Shown piece by piece: positions 25,102-34,735 of a stretch of DNA of 42,432 nt (positions are counted from its first letter, which is position 1; each line of letters begins with the position of its first letter). A program made the translations under genes and the position numbers. Origin of the DNA: Streptomyces acidicola. GTDB lineage: Bacteria; Actinomycetota; Actinomycetes; Streptomycetales; Streptomycetaceae. The notes under the pieces were generated by a model, which had not been told where the DNA came from, searched no databases, and was given only the letters and a program-made list of their open reading frames with translations. The stretch covers positions 1 through 42,432 of the forward strand of contig NZ_VMNX01000061.1 in assembly GCF_009377235.1 (NCBI RefSeq), in the 5' to 3' direction.

Positions 25102-25436
25102 GGGACCGACCTCGCATGGGCGACGGCCGGCGCCGCCGCGAACTCCGACGAGGTCGGCTGTTCCGCGGCCACGTTCCCGCCCCAAGGCGACGATTTGCAC
25201 TTCTGTCCCAGCTCCAACGGCCGTGACAAGGGTGTCCAGGGGCCGGGAGCGGGATGGATATGCCAATTGCGCGACGACTTCACCGACCAACTTCAAAGCC
25301 CCGTTTTACCCCAGTGGAGCGCTGTCTTCCGGTTCTCTTGATCGCCGCCCTTGCCGACCGGTGGGGTAAGGATTCGTACTCCACCGTCGGGTGAGGGACG
25401 GCGAACAGCGCGAATACAGAACCGGGGGTGCATCAG
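25102..25436. other. Intergenic region with a long-loop hairpin after the DUF397 gene
   Basis: CCGACCTCG (25106-25114) and CGAGGTCGG (25149-25157) form a 9-bp stem starting four bases after the DUF397 stop; it may end that transcript. The rest contains no supported gene. The promoter of the truncated regulator at 25437 probably lies within 25330-25420. Confidence 0.45.
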
Positions 25437-25547
25437 ATGACCGACGGTGGTGAGGTGGACGACGAAGACGTGCCGTGCGGCGAGGCGGACCGGGAGCCCG
25501 ATCCCTCCGACAGCCGCCTGCGGACGTTTGGGGCGGTCATGCAGGCG
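25437..25547 (+). pseudogene. 5' remnant of a second XRE-type regulator gene
   Basis: ATG 25437 follows GGGGGT and encodes 37 residues ending DPSDSRLRTFGAVMQA. This is the N-terminus of Streptomyces XRE/DUF5753 regulators, which continue with the HTH ("LREHAGLSREE..."). Here the HTH never follows; after about 25547 the frame reads unrelated DNA that runs into the 3' flank of the restriction locus. The gene therefore appears to have been cut by the arrival of that locus or by a deletion at its edge. No matching 3' part was recognised in the window. Confidence 0.6.
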
Positions 25548-25610
25548 CGACGAGTGCCGAGCGGTGTGCTGCGGGAGTGGCGCTGCCTGATCCCGCAACA
25601 CACCGTGACC

Positions 25611-28600
25611 TCAAGCGTCCCGTTCCATCACGGCGGTCGCCGCACCGATGCCGTTGACTACTTCGTACTCGAGATCGTCGATGCCGGTGTCCCGCGTCAC
25701 CGCGGCGAAGTGTCTGCGGGCGGAAACGATCTTTTTTTGTTCTTTGGGGCGCAGCAGTGCCAGCTCGTTGACGTCCTTGGTCTCGAAAACGACGTAGCGG
25801 CTGCCGTCAGTCCGTTCCACGGTCAGGGCCCAGTCGGGGTTGTAGTTCCCCAGAGGGGTCGGAATTTCGAACGACGGCGGAAGCTTGACGAAGCTCTTGA
25901 CCTCGGGGCGCTGTAGGAGTGCGAGCGCGAATTCCTTCTCCGGAGTCGAGTCGATGATCAGGTAGCGGTAGACGGACTTGTCCTCGAACGAGACCGCGTT
26001 GCCGTCCGCGTCCGAGATGATGTTTCCTCCGGGGCCGGTGTAGCCGGCGAGGTCGGCTTCGTGGAACAGGCTTATCGGGTAACGGCGGTCCGCTTCTGGG
26101 CGGGAGGCGTCCACCAGCTCGTAGCGCACCCCTTCAACAAGGAATTGCTCCTTGGTGATGTTGAGTAGGCGGCCCACCTGGTCGATGTACGCCTGCGGAT
26201 TGTTCCGGAACTGTGCGAGGGTGCCCGACTCGGTGAGGACATGGGCGAGCGTGGCACGGGTCAACTGGGTGCGGTCCGCTAGGACGGACAGGATGTCGGG
26301 CAGGTCTTCACTGTCCGCATAGGTGACGTCCGTGCGGCGCGCGGCCGCCGCTTCGGCCGTCAGACCGCTCTGGTCTATGCGCCGCACGCGGTGCGTGAGC
26401 CACTCGCCGCGGCGCTTGGGCACGGCGAGCATGGTCCGCAGCTCCTTGACCATCGCGGCGCGCAGATCGGTTTCGTCGACCTCGACGCGGTACTCCGTGC
26501 GGTGCCGGATGCGGTTCCACAGCTCCTGGAACTCGGGGCTGTCCAGCCGTTCCTGGACGACTGGCACCGTGATGCGTTCGCCAGCCTTCTTGACGTCGAT
26601 CGGCTTGGCCAGGCGCTTGATGTGCCCGAGTACTGCCTTGGTCGCGGCCTCGGAATCCACGGCGTCGTCGACGATCTTCGTGAGTTTCGCGTCACCGGTC
26701 TGCACGGCCTCGCGCAGGCTGTCCTGTACCTTCCCCTTCGCATCGACGTACCCTTCGAAGAACAGGGCCTGGTACAGCTGTTGCGCGGCGGCCGCGCCCA
26801 CGGGGACGACGCTCCCGTCCTCCGTCTTGAAGGTCAGCCGCGCGAAGCCGTCCACGGTGACGACGCCAAACCGGATCCCCAGGTCGTCGGCCATCTCGCG
26901 CTGGAGGCGCTCGGCGAACTCCTCGTAGGACTCGTTCGCGATCACGGTAAGGCGGTTGGTATCGAAGCCGTGCACGCGGTTGCCGGATCCGTCCACGCAC
27001 AGGCGCAGGCCGCGGCCGATGGACTGGCGTCGCCACCGCTCGGTGCCCATGTTCCTCAGGACGCAGATCTGGAAGACGTTGGGGTTGTCCCAGCCCTCCT
27101 GCAGCGCGGAGTGGCTGAAGACGAACCGGATGGGGGTGCCGGGAGTGGTCAAGCCGACCTTGTCCCGCATGATCTGCTCATAGGCCAGACCGGCCTGCTG
27201 GCGCCCCTTGTCTGTGGTCTCTTTGGTGTCCACCAGCACTTCGGCGCCGCCCTTGCGGCGGTCCACGGAGAAATAGCCTTGGTGAGCTTCCTTCGCGACT
27301 TTGTCCGCGGGGGAGTCGCCGAGCAAGGTGTTGAATTCCGGCTCGGAGGCGATGCGCGTGTACTCCTCCTCGAAGGTCCGCGCGTACTCGCCGGGAAGGG
27401 CCTCCCCGTTGGGGCCGTACTCACGGTACTTGGCCACGGAGTCGACGAAGATCAGGCTGAGTACCTTTATGTCGCGTCTGTGGATCGCGAACTCCTGCTC
27501 CTTGCGCAGATGCTGCCGGATGGTCTGAGCGATCATCTGGCGGGCCCGCTCACCGAGGCTGACCTCGGCGCCGATGCTGTCGCCCACACCGAGCTGATGC
27601 GCGACGGTGTCGAAGGAGATGCTCTGCTGCCCCTCGGCCACGTTGATGGCGACTACCGTGAGGTTCTTGTACAGGTCACGCCCGGTCACATCTGCGAGGT
27701 TGCTGCGCGACCCGGTATCGACGGTGACGGCTTTACGCTTGAGCTCGTTTCCCTCCTCAACGTCCGCCTCGATGCGGGCTGTGATCGCTCCAGGCTTGCC
27801 ACGCTTTGCCCCGAGGAACTTGACGTACGGGGTCGTCCCACTGGAAGACGTGACCAGCGAGTCGACCTCGATCTGCTTGACCAGTTCGTTCTCGTAGGCG
27901 GCGATGGCATCGAGGCGGTAGACGAGGTTGGCTTTGTCGTCCTTCGGGTGGGTTGCCGAGTAGCGCAGCGTGGCCAGCGTGTTGAAGTCCTCCAACGCGC
28001 TGCGCCCCGCCCCCTTCTTCCTGCCGTTGCCGGTGTCCCCGTACACGCTCTGCGGCTCGTCGACGATGATGATCGGGTTCGTGGCCCGGATCAGATCTGC
28101 GGGCACCTCGAAGTCGAGGTCCTCGGCAGGTTGGTAGATCTTGTTGGTCTTCTTGTTGATCGCCGCGACGGTGACGATCATGATTTCGACGCTCGGAGAG
28201 GTGGCGAAGGAGCGGACCCGGGACGGGTTGCCGCCGTCGAACTGAAAGAAGTTCATCGGCGGGTTGCCGTACAGGGTCGCGAAGTGTTCACGCAGCATGC
28301 GGATGGACGTCTCGACGCCCTCCTTGATGGCCACTGACGGGACGACCACCATGAACTTGGTGAATCCGTAGAACTGGTTGAGCTCGTAGATGGTGCGGAG
28401 GTAGACATACGTCTTGCCGGTGCCGGTCTCCATCTCGATGGTGAAGTTCATCGAGTCGAGTGCCGGCTCCGGGGCGAGACCGGTACGGATCTGCACCTCG
28501 CGCAGGTTGGTAAGGATCGTCTCCCGGTCCAGGTGCAGCATGTTGCCGTAGCCCAGGTCGGACAGCCCCTCGAAGCCGGCGTGCGCGGACGGATGCGCGT

Positions 28601-28706
28601 GCACGGTGAACTGGGAGGTCATGGCCTCCTGGCCCTTGAACAGGCCTGTGACCGCGTCGATGGCCTGACGTTGGTAGTCGAGGTCCGCGTCGAAGGAGAA
28701 CTTCAT
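25611..28706 (-). CDS. Type III restriction enzyme Res subunit (helicase-nuclease)
   Basis: The 1031-residue protein has an SF2 translocase with P-loop METGTGKT (residues 92-99) and the DEAD-box variant IIIVDEPQSV typical of type III Res. Motif V/VI region is QEGWDNPNVFQICVLRN and RQSIGRGLRL. A C-terminal PD-(D/E)xK nuclease has Asp958 in NPDW and Glu975/Lys977 in FETK. With Mod it would cut DNA carrying unmethylated recognition sites after ATP-driven communication. The start follows the Mod stop with no gap. All catalytic residues appear intact. It is the last gene of the minus-strand operon starting near 34690. Confidence 0.92.
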   Translation of the reverse strand: MKFSFDADLDYQRQAIDAVTGLFKGQEAMTSQFTVHAHPSAHAGFEGLSDLGYGNMLHLDRETILTNLREVQIRTGLAPEPALDSMNFTIEMETGTGKTYVYLRTIYELNQFYGFTKFMVVVPSVAIKEGVETSIRMLREHFATLYGNPPMNFFQFDGGNPSRVRSFATSPSVEIMIVTVAAINKKTNKIYQPAEDLDFEVPADLIRATNPIIIVDEPQSVYGDTGNGRKKGAGRSALEDFNTLATLRYSATHPKDDKANLVYRLDAIAAYENELVKQIEVDSLVTSSSGTTPYVKFLGAKRGKPGAITARIEADVEEGNELKRKAVTVDTGSRSNLADVTGRDLYKNLTVVAINVAEGQQSISFDTVAHQLGVGDSIGAEVSLGERARQMIAQTIRQHLRKEQEFAIHRRDIKVLSLIFVDSVAKYREYGPNGEALPGEYARTFEEEYTRIASEPEFNTLLGDSPADKVAKEAHQGYFSVDRRKGGAEVLVDTKETTDKGRQQAGLAYEQIMRDKVGLTTPGTPIRFVFSHSALQEGWDNPNVFQICVLRNMGTERWRRQSIGRGLRLCVDGSGNRVHGFDTNRLTVIANESYEEFAERLQREMADDLGIRFGVVTVDGFARLTFKTEDGSVVPVGAAAAQQLYQALFFEGYVDAKGKVQDSLREAVQTGDAKLTKIVDDAVDSEAATKAVLGHIKRLAKPIDVKKAGERITVPVVQERLDSPEFQELWNRIRHRTEYRVEVDETDLRAAMVKELRTMLAVPKRRGEWLTHRVRRIDQSGLTAEAAAARRTDVTYADSEDLPDILSVLADRTQLTRATLAHVLTESGTLAQFRNNPQAYIDQVGRLLNITKEQFLVEGVRYELVDASRPEADRRYPISLFHEADLAGYTGPGGNIISDADGNAVSFEDKSVYRYLIIDSTPEKEFALALLQRPEVKSFVKLPPSFEIPTPLGNYNPDWALTVERTDGSRYVVFETKDVNELALLRPKEQKKIVSARRHFAAVTRDTGIDDLEYEVVNGIGAATAVMERDA

Positions 28707-30701
28707 TCAGATGCTCCGCAGCGTCGTGAAGCCAGCCTGCTTGAGCGCGGCGGCGAAATTGAGCTTGGTGGCGGAGTCGACGAAGGCGGTGTCACGGACG
28801 ACGACCGTGGTGTCTGCGTCGCCCGGGTCCTCGTCGCGCCAGGCCGCCAGAGCCTTGGCAACCTCGTTCGCCCGGTCGATCGTGATGTCGGTATCGAAGT
28901 ACGCGAACAGCGTGCCTGCCAGGTTGTACAACAGACCGCTGGCGACCTCGCGTGTCTCCAGCGGCGTGGTCAGCTCAACCCCCATGCGCAGCATCATCTC
29001 GACCAGCAGATCGTCCGCGGTACGCCCGGCCACGAGGTTGTCCACGGCTTCAAGCAGGTCCAGCTGGTCGGGCGTCCCGTCCCAGGGCTTTACATTGCTG
29101 GAGGCCAGGCGGTACGACCGGAAGCCGGTGTCGATGGGTGCGGCGTCGGGGCTCTGCTTGGATGGGATCTGTCGGCCCGCACGGCGGAGGCGCTCGCGGG
29201 TGATGTCGGCGATCGTGTTGTAACCGTCCTTGTCGACGGGCTCGTCGAGCTGGACCAGGATGTAGCGACGGTTGCCGCCGTCGGTAGCGTTGATGTCCAT
29301 TACGGCGTGGCCGGTGGAACCGGAGCCAGCGAAGAAGTCGAGAACTACTGCGTCGGAATTTGATTCCGTCACGGCATTGATCCACTTGGCGAGTACGGTG
29401 TGATCCTTCGGGTACTCGAATACGTCGCTCTCGAGGAGGCGGCGAAGGTACAGCCCCGCAGCTGCGCGATCTTGCTCGAAAACGGGTCGGATTGGCTGGT
29501 CCTCGAGCTCATCAAGGAAGCGTTTGTATCGAGGGCTCACGGTCTCATCTTGACCGAAAAGGATTCGACCTTCCGCAATTTTTCGGGCCATGGTTTCTTG
29601 TGAGTAAACCCAGCCGTTCGGGTGCATTCGCACCGGAAGCCCTGTCACAGGATGAGGGAGGTCGTACATGAGGTTTTCTCGAGGGTTTGGGGATCGCAGA
29701 TCGCCTCTTGCGAAAACGCGCCCGTTCTCGTCGATCTCTTTGTATCCGCGGGAACCGCCAAGGCCCTTAGCGATATCTGACGGGGCGTTCCTCCACCAGT
29801 TCTTCAAGGCCTCGGTTGCTGCCGCCGGGTTATGGCCGCTCTCTTCCCAAGCCTTCCGTGCCGCCTCGGCGACCTCCGATCCTCCCGCCTTTTTCTCGGT
29901 CCAGCGGACATCCTCCTGAACCAATTTCATCCTCGACTTTGCGTAAATCAGCATGTAGTCGATTCCTGCGGAAGTGAACCTGGCGTCATTTCGTCCCGAC
30001 CCCTGCCATGCAACGTTCGCCGCGAAGTTCTCGGCTCCGAACACCCGATCCATCAAAAGCTTGAGACGCGCATGCTCGGTGTCATCAATCGCAACGATGA
30101 TGACCCCCGTCTCCTTGAGCAAATGGTGTGCCACAAGCAGCCGTGGATACATCATCGACAACCAGGCCGAATGCCTGGACGCACCGGCCCTACGGTCCTG
30201 TGCCCGATCAGATCCGGCGCCGGTTTGGAGCACCCCCTCTTCATCCCGGTGCCCCGCTACCGTCTCGTGCTCGACCTGCGAGGTGATGCGCTTGTCGTCG
30301 TAGATGAAGTCGTTGCCCGTGTTGTAGGGCGGGTCGATATAGATCACGTCGACCTTGTTGGTATACCCGCGCCGCAGTAGCCGCAGCACCTCAAGGTTGT
30401 CGCCCTCGATCACGATGTTGCGGGTGTTGTTCCAGTCCACGGACTGTTCGGTCTGCGGCAAGAGTGTGCCTGTCGCGGGGAGGGTGGACAGGCGCCGGGC
30501 CTCGGCCATGCCGGGCCAGCGAAGGCCGAACGCCTCGGCACCCGTGGCGGTGGCGCTCTCGCCCAGCAAGTCCCGGAGGGCCTCGACGTCGACGGTGCCG
30601 TCGATGACGGCGTCGGGGAAGAGGCGGGCCAGTACATCGAGGTTCGACTTGGTCTCGCCGGGGCCGGTCAGATCGTCGACCGGTTCGAAGTCCAGGCTCA
30701 C
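28707..30701 (-). CDS. Type III restriction-modification DNA methyltransferase (Mod)
   Basis: The 664-residue beta-class amino-methyltransferase has motif IV DPPYN at residues 123-127 and the AdoMet motif I FAGSGST at residues ~457-463, with the target recognition region between them. IVIEGDNLEVLRLL just upstream of motif IV is the classic Mod opening. It modifies adenine within the recognition site and guides Res. GTG 30701 is preceded by AAGGA. The middle segment (about 29345-30130) is distinctly less GC-rich than the rest, consistent with exchange of the specificity region. It is immediately followed by res. Confidence 0.93.
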   Translation of the reverse strand: MSLDFEPVDDLTGPGETKSNLDVLARLFPDAVIDGTVDVEALRDLLGESATATGAEAFGLRWPGMAEARRLSTLPATGTLLPQTEQSVDWNNTRNIVIEGDNLEVLRLLRRGYTNKVDVIYIDPPYNTGNDFIYDDKRITSQVEHETVAGHRDEEGVLQTGAGSDRAQDRRAGASRHSAWLSMMYPRLLVAHHLLKETGVIIVAIDDTEHARLKLLMDRVFGAENFAANVAWQGSGRNDARFTSAGIDYMLIYAKSRMKLVQEDVRWTEKKAGGSEVAEAARKAWEESGHNPAAATEALKNWWRNAPSDIAKGLGGSRGYKEIDENGRVFARGDLRSPNPRENLMYDLPHPVTGLPVRMHPNGWVYSQETMARKIAEGRILFGQDETVSPRYKRFLDELEDQPIRPVFEQDRAAAGLYLRRLLESDVFEYPKDHTVLAKWINAVTESNSDAVVLDFFAGSGSTGHAVMDINATDGGNRRYILVQLDEPVDKDGYNTIADITRERLRRAGRQIPSKQSPDAAPIDTGFRSYRLASSNVKPWDGTPDQLDLLEAVDNLVAGRTADDLLVEMMLRMGVELTTPLETREVASGLLYNLAGTLFAYFDTDITIDRANEVAKALAAWRDEDPGDADTTVVVRDTAFVDSATKLNFAAALKQAGFTTLRSI
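29345..30130 (-). other. Target-recognition segment of Mod with atypical base composition
   Basis: Hand counts give 30/60 G+C at 29521-29580 and 32/60 at 29881-29940, against 44/60 at 28801-28860 in the same gene. The segment lies between motif IV and motif I, where type III Mod specificity resides. Boundaries are approximate. Confidence 0.6.
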
Positions 30702-30746
30702 GGGTGGTGTCCTTCTCGTGTGGATAGGTGGTGATTTATGGGCTGC

Positions 30747-31517
30747 TCAGGCGGTGTCGTGGTCGCCGTCGGCACTGTATAGGGTGCCTCTAACTTGTCC
30801 GATCTGTGCACGTAGCGTCCGCGCCGTTGTGTTCAGATCGATGCGCTGCTGCTGGTTCTTCGCGCGTTTCGCGTCCCGCACGACCGTGATCAGTTCGCTC
30901 TCCAGGTCGGTCAGCCGTCGGCGCAGCTCGATCGCGTCGGCTGCCCGGAGGGAAGTGCCGGCAGGGCGGCCGTCAGCGGCGGCGGTGCGCACGAGGTCGC
31001 GGTACAGCGCCCACATGTCCGTGCGGTCAAGCCGGTCGAGGTGTAGGGCGCCCAGTTCGATGTCTCCGGTCGGCACCATGACGTGCGCGTCTATCACGGA
31101 GGTCGACCTGGTGGGGTCTGTGCGGCTCACATGGCTGAGCGCCAGCGAGAGGGCCGTGATGCCGTCAGGCATGTGCTGGAGCAGTACCACCGGCTTGGCC
31201 ATGCTGCGGTGGACGAGTTCGGCCACGCGGGTCCTGTCGGATGCCGAGGTCTTGTCGGCCAGGAAAGCCTCCAGGACGGGGACGTCGACGACAGTACGCT
31301 CGCCGTCCTGGTACCGGGGCACCTGTATGGTCTCCGGGCGCAGAATGCCGACCAGTTGCGCCGAGGTCACCGCCTTGGTGAGTAGCCGGGCGTCGGCAGG
31401 GGCCTGATCCTCGAACTGGGCGGCGAGCATCTTCTTCGCGACACGGTGCCGCTGCCGCGCCTTCTCGGGCAGAGCCAGCAGGTCGGCACCGGCGTATTCG
31501 TGGGGCATGTCACTCAC
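30747..31517 (-). CDS. DUF4391-type protein of the restriction locus
   Basis: The 256-residue protein is placed between an SNF2-type helicase and a type III Mod gene, the usual home of DUF4391 proteins. It starts with a helical segment (ADLLALPEKARQRHRVAKKML). Strands around AQLVGILRPETIQVPRY and VPVLEAFLADK follow. A C-terminal coiled-coil-like region (ELRRRLTDLESELITVVRDAKRAKNQQQR) ends the protein. I chose GTG 31517 because it overlaps the helicase stop (GTGA); a longer frame from ATG 31535 is possible. The biochemical role is unknown; it is presumably a structural or adaptor subunit. The family name is from recollection of context and pattern. Confidence 0.75.
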   Translation of the reverse strand: MSDMPHEYAGADLLALPEKARQRHRVAKKMLAAQFEDQAPADARLLTKAVTSAQLVGILRPETIQVPRYQDGERTVVDVPVLEAFLADKTSASDRTRVAELVHRSMAKPVVLLQHMPDGITALSLALSHVSRTDPTRSTSVIDAHVMVPTGDIELGALHLDRLDRTDMWALYRDLVRTAAADGRPAGTSLRAADAIELRRRLTDLESELITVVRDAKRAKNQQQRIDLNTTARTLRAQIGQVRGTLYSADGDHDTA

Positions 31518-34500
31518 GGCAGCACCGCCACCCATGCGATCAAGTCCACGGCTTCCAGACCGGGCGCGGCGGCCTCCGTCCCTAGTTGTGAGGGGCCCGC
31601 CGAGAACAGGGAGGCCACCATGCTCTCCTCGGCTTTACCGGAAGCGGCTCGGACCGCCACGTCCAGAAGGTCGCGGTAGTGCTTCATGGACCTGCCCGAC
31701 CTGGTCGCCCGGTCGAACTCCGCGAGAACGGCGGCGTCGGGGTCAGTGTTGCCCAGGCAGTGGTGGCGCAGGACGTCGAGGGCCAGTTTGGGTTCCTCGA
31801 TCTCATGGGTGAGGTTGCCGTCGTCGGTCACGTAGGCCAGCACGTACGGCGCCAGCGGGTATCCCTCGGAGAAGGCGAACGCGTCGTCCCGTACGCGCAG
31901 GAGGAAGACCGCTCCAGGAGCGAGCCCGTCGTCGGCGAGGATCTTGTCGAAGCGGGCGACGCCGAAGAGGGCCAGGGGCCACCCGGCGATCTCCTGAAGC
32001 TCTTTCCGCGCACGGGCAGCGGCGTCCATCCGGAAGTCGGAGAGCGTCAGGTCGGTGATGCTCAGACCACCGGCGAGGTCCTCCATGGTGGGAGCGGCCT
32101 GCTGCATCTGCTGCAGTTGCTTGCGCCGGTAGTCGAGGTCGTTCATGTCACCGGACGTGACGTCCAGGACGTTCTCCTCACCGGTCGCGGAGACGTCCAG
32201 CAGGGTCATGCGGCTGGACACGCGCGCCTCGAGGTTGATGTAGGCGTCCAGGTCCATGTTGGGCCAGAAGTTGACGAGTTGGACACTGGTGTTGGTGGTG
32301 CCCAGGCGGTCGACGCGACCGAAACGCTGGACGATGCGCACCGGGTTCCAGTGGATGTCGTAGTTGATCACTGTGTCGCAATCCTGGAGGTTCTGGCCCT
32401 CGGAGATGGTGTCGGTGGCGATCACGATGTCGATCTGGGTGTCGTCCAGGTCTCCGTCCTTGGACCGCGGTGAGAACGCGGTGAGGACGTCGACCATGTG
32501 GACGCGCTTCATCGGGAGGGTAGTCCGGGTGCTCTGTCCCGTGGCCAGAGCCACGTGCACGCCCAGTTCGTCGCGCGCCCAGCGGGCCACATGCCCGTAG
32601 AGGTATTCAGCGGTGTCGCTGAACGCGGTGAACACCAGCGCCTTGCGGTTGCCGTCGTTGGTGGGGTTCTCGACCTTGTCTCGCAGGAACCGCTTGAGCT
32701 CGGCCAGTTTGGCGTCGCGGTCGGCGTCGACCGCTGTCACCTCGGCGAGCAGAGCTGCCACGGTGTTCCGGTCCTGTTCGAGTTCCTGCCGCCACCGCAC
32801 CCGGTCGATGTCGGCGAGGAAGACCTTGACGCTGCCGCCGACGGTGTCCTCGAACTGAGGGTCGTCCAGGTCGATCTTCTCCAGGTCGGCGAAACTGTCG
32901 ATGGACGTTCCCTCGGCCCCGGCCGCCTCGTAGGCGTCGATGCTGGCGATCGCGCCCTCCAAGGTGGCGAGGATCTTGCCGAGCGTCTTGCCCAGGGAGT
33001 TCACCGACGATTCCAAGCGCTTGAGCAGACCCACTCGCAGCAGATGGACCACGTTGTTCTCACGGTCGGTCTGCCGCCACACGCGCTGGCCGCCCGTGCG
33101 TACCTTCTGGTCGTACAGGGCCGCGTACTTGCTCTCGTGCCTCGCGCTGACGTACGAAGTGGGTTTGTAGGCTGCCAGGTTCAGGCGCAGGATCGATCGG
33201 TTGATCTCCTCCAGCGGGATCATCCTGTCGGCCGTGTCGATGGGCGGCGTCAGGTTGACCGGAGCCAGGCGGGTGGGGAACTTCCCGACGTCCTTGGTGC
33301 CGTAGTACTTCTCGATGTGCTTGCGGGAGCGAGCGATCGTGACGAGGTCCAGCAGCCGGATGTAATCCATGCCGAGCGTGCCGACCAGGGATTTCGTACT
33401 CCGGGTGGCCGCAGGGAGGCGCTGCCACTCTTTGAAGTGCCTCTGCGCCTTGTTCAGTGTGGTCTCGATACTCCTGATCCCGTCGGATGCCAGTGCCCGG
33501 TCGTTTCCCTCCGTGGCGAACAGAACCTGGTTCTTCAGATCGGCCAGGCGCGTGTTCACGGGCGTTGCACTGAGCATGAGGACCTTGGTCCTCACGCCGG
33601 ACCTGAAGACCTCGTCCATGAGGCGCTCGTACCGGGTTGTCCGTCCCTTGACCTGAGGGTTGTTACGGAAGTTGTGGGACTCGTCGATCACGACGAGGTC
33701 GTAGTTACCCCAGTTGACGTTCGCCAAGTCGATGTCCCCCGACAGCCCGCCGGGCCGGCTGAGGTCGGTGTGGTTGAGGACGTCGTAGTGGAAGCGGTCC
33801 GCTGCCAGCGGATTCCGCCTGTCGTTGCCGCGGTAGATGGTCCAGTTCTCTCGCAGCCGCTTGGGCGCCAGGACGAGGACACGGTCGTTGCGCAGCTCGT
33901 AGTACTTGATGACGGCGAGTGCTTCGAAGGTCTTCCCGAGGCCCACGCTGTCGGCGATGATGCAGCCGTTATGGCGCTCGAGCTTCTCGATCGCGCCAAG
34001 CACGCCGTCACGCTGGAACTTGTACAGCTTCTTCCATACGACGGAGTCATAGAAGCCCGTTCTGCCGCGCTCAGCGGTTTCCTCACCTGCCTCCTCGACG
34101 AAGTCCTTGAACAGGGACGTCAGGATGCGCAGGTAGACGGACTCGGGGGCCCTGTCCGTGAAGAGGGCCCGGGCGGCGTTGAGGAACTCCTCCTGGACGG
34201 TGCGGCTGGTGCCGTCGTCGTGCCACATCCGCTCCAAGCGGACCACGGCCTGCGCCACCTTATCCGCTTCTGTGGTCTCCAAAGGGAAGTACAGGTCCTG
34301 GGACGCCACCAGACCGAGGCTCTCGGCCTCAAGGCCCGCGCCGTCGACGACATAAGGGAACGGCCCGTCGACACTCGTCCAGGTACCGCGCGTACGCCGC
34401 TTGAGCGCCCTTGCCTGAAGATGTTCTTCGGCCCAGGTCAGGAACGCGCGGGCGATGCGGTGCTGGTCCAGCCGGGCGCGATGGAGGTTTTCCTCCTCGA

Positions 34501-34690
34501 GGCCGTTCAGGGCGAAGTCGTTGAGGCTGTGGCCATGCAGGAGCAGGCGCAGGTCGACATCGGCCAACTCGTCCTGGAGCGCCTCGTAGACGAACACGGA
34601 GAATGACTCCGACAGTGAGTCCAGGCGCGTGGCGCCGGTCAGATGCTTGCGCAACCGGTCGATCGTGCGGCCCGCGTCGCTGGGGACCAT
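31514..34690 (-). CDS. SNF2-family helicase of the restriction locus
   Basis: The 1058-residue protein has an N-terminal region resembling the PLD-like domain that often precedes such helicases (HLTGATRLDSLSESFSVFVYE). The SF2 core has SNF2 P-loop ADSVGLGKTFEA (Lys253), DESHNF, SATPVNT, then ATDTISEGQNLQDCDTVINYD and RIVQRFGRVDRLG. ATG 34690 is preceded by GGAGG. It is the first gene of a minus-strand operon with DUF4391, Mod and Res. Related helicases (for example DrmD of DISARM) accompany methylase-based defence loci. It probably translocates on or remodels incoming DNA and extends the type III system. The PLD assignment is tentative. Confidence 0.88.
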   Translation of the reverse strand: MVPSDAGRTIDRLRKHLTGATRLDSLSESFSVFVYEALQDELADVDLRLLLHGHSLNDFALNGLEEENLHRARLDQHRIARAFLTWAEEHLQARALKRRTRGTWTSVDGPFPYVVDGAGLEAESLGLVASQDLYFPLETTEADKVAQAVVRLERMWHDDGTSRTVQEEFLNAARALFTDRAPESVYLRILTSLFKDFVEEAGEETAERGRTGFYDSVVWKKLYKFQRDGVLGAIEKLERHNGCIIADSVGLGKTFEALAVIKYYELRNDRVLVLAPKRLRENWTIYRGNDRRNPLAADRFHYDVLNHTDLSRPGGLSGDIDLANVNWGNYDLVVIDESHNFRNNPQVKGRTTRYERLMDEVFRSGVRTKVLMLSATPVNTRLADLKNQVLFATEGNDRALASDGIRSIETTLNKAQRHFKEWQRLPAATRSTKSLVGTLGMDYIRLLDLVTIARSRKHIEKYYGTKDVGKFPTRLAPVNLTPPIDTADRMIPLEEINRSILRLNLAAYKPTSYVSARHESKYAALYDQKVRTGGQRVWRQTDRENNVVHLLRVGLLKRLESSVNSLGKTLGKILATLEGAIASIDAYEAAGAEGTSIDSFADLEKIDLDDPQFEDTVGGSVKVFLADIDRVRWRQELEQDRNTVAALLAEVTAVDADRDAKLAELKRFLRDKVENPTNDGNRKALVFTAFSDTAEYLYGHVARWARDELGVHVALATGQSTRTTLPMKRVHMVDVLTAFSPRSKDGDLDDTQIDIVIATDTISEGQNLQDCDTVINYDIHWNPVRIVQRFGRVDRLGTTNTSVQLVNFWPNMDLDAYINLEARVSSRMTLLDVSATGEENVLDVTSGDMNDLDYRRKQLQQMQQAAPTMEDLAGGLSITDLTLSDFRMDAAARARKELQEIAGWPLALFGVARFDKILADDGLAPGAVFLLRVRDDAFAFSEGYPLAPYVLAYVTDDGNLTHEIEEPKLALDVLRHHCLGNTDPDAAVLAEFDRATRSGRSMKHYRDLLDVAVRAASGKAEESMVASLFSAGPSQLGTEAAAPGLEAVDLIAWVAVLP

Positions 34691-34735
34691 GAAAACGGAA
34701 CCTCCGGGGTGTGGACGTGGATTTACTGGCGTAGG

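Noticed and set aside
24940..25296. Minus-strand frame opposite DUF397
   Set aside because: Overlaps a recognised plus-strand gene and lacks motifs and a ribosome site.
26391..28337. 648-codon plus-strand frame opposite res
   Set aside because: Shadow frame of the Res subunit with no motif or ribosome site.
32498..34606. 702-codon plus-strand frame opposite the SNF2 helicase
   Set aside because: Shadow frame; helicase motifs on the minus strand are unambiguous.
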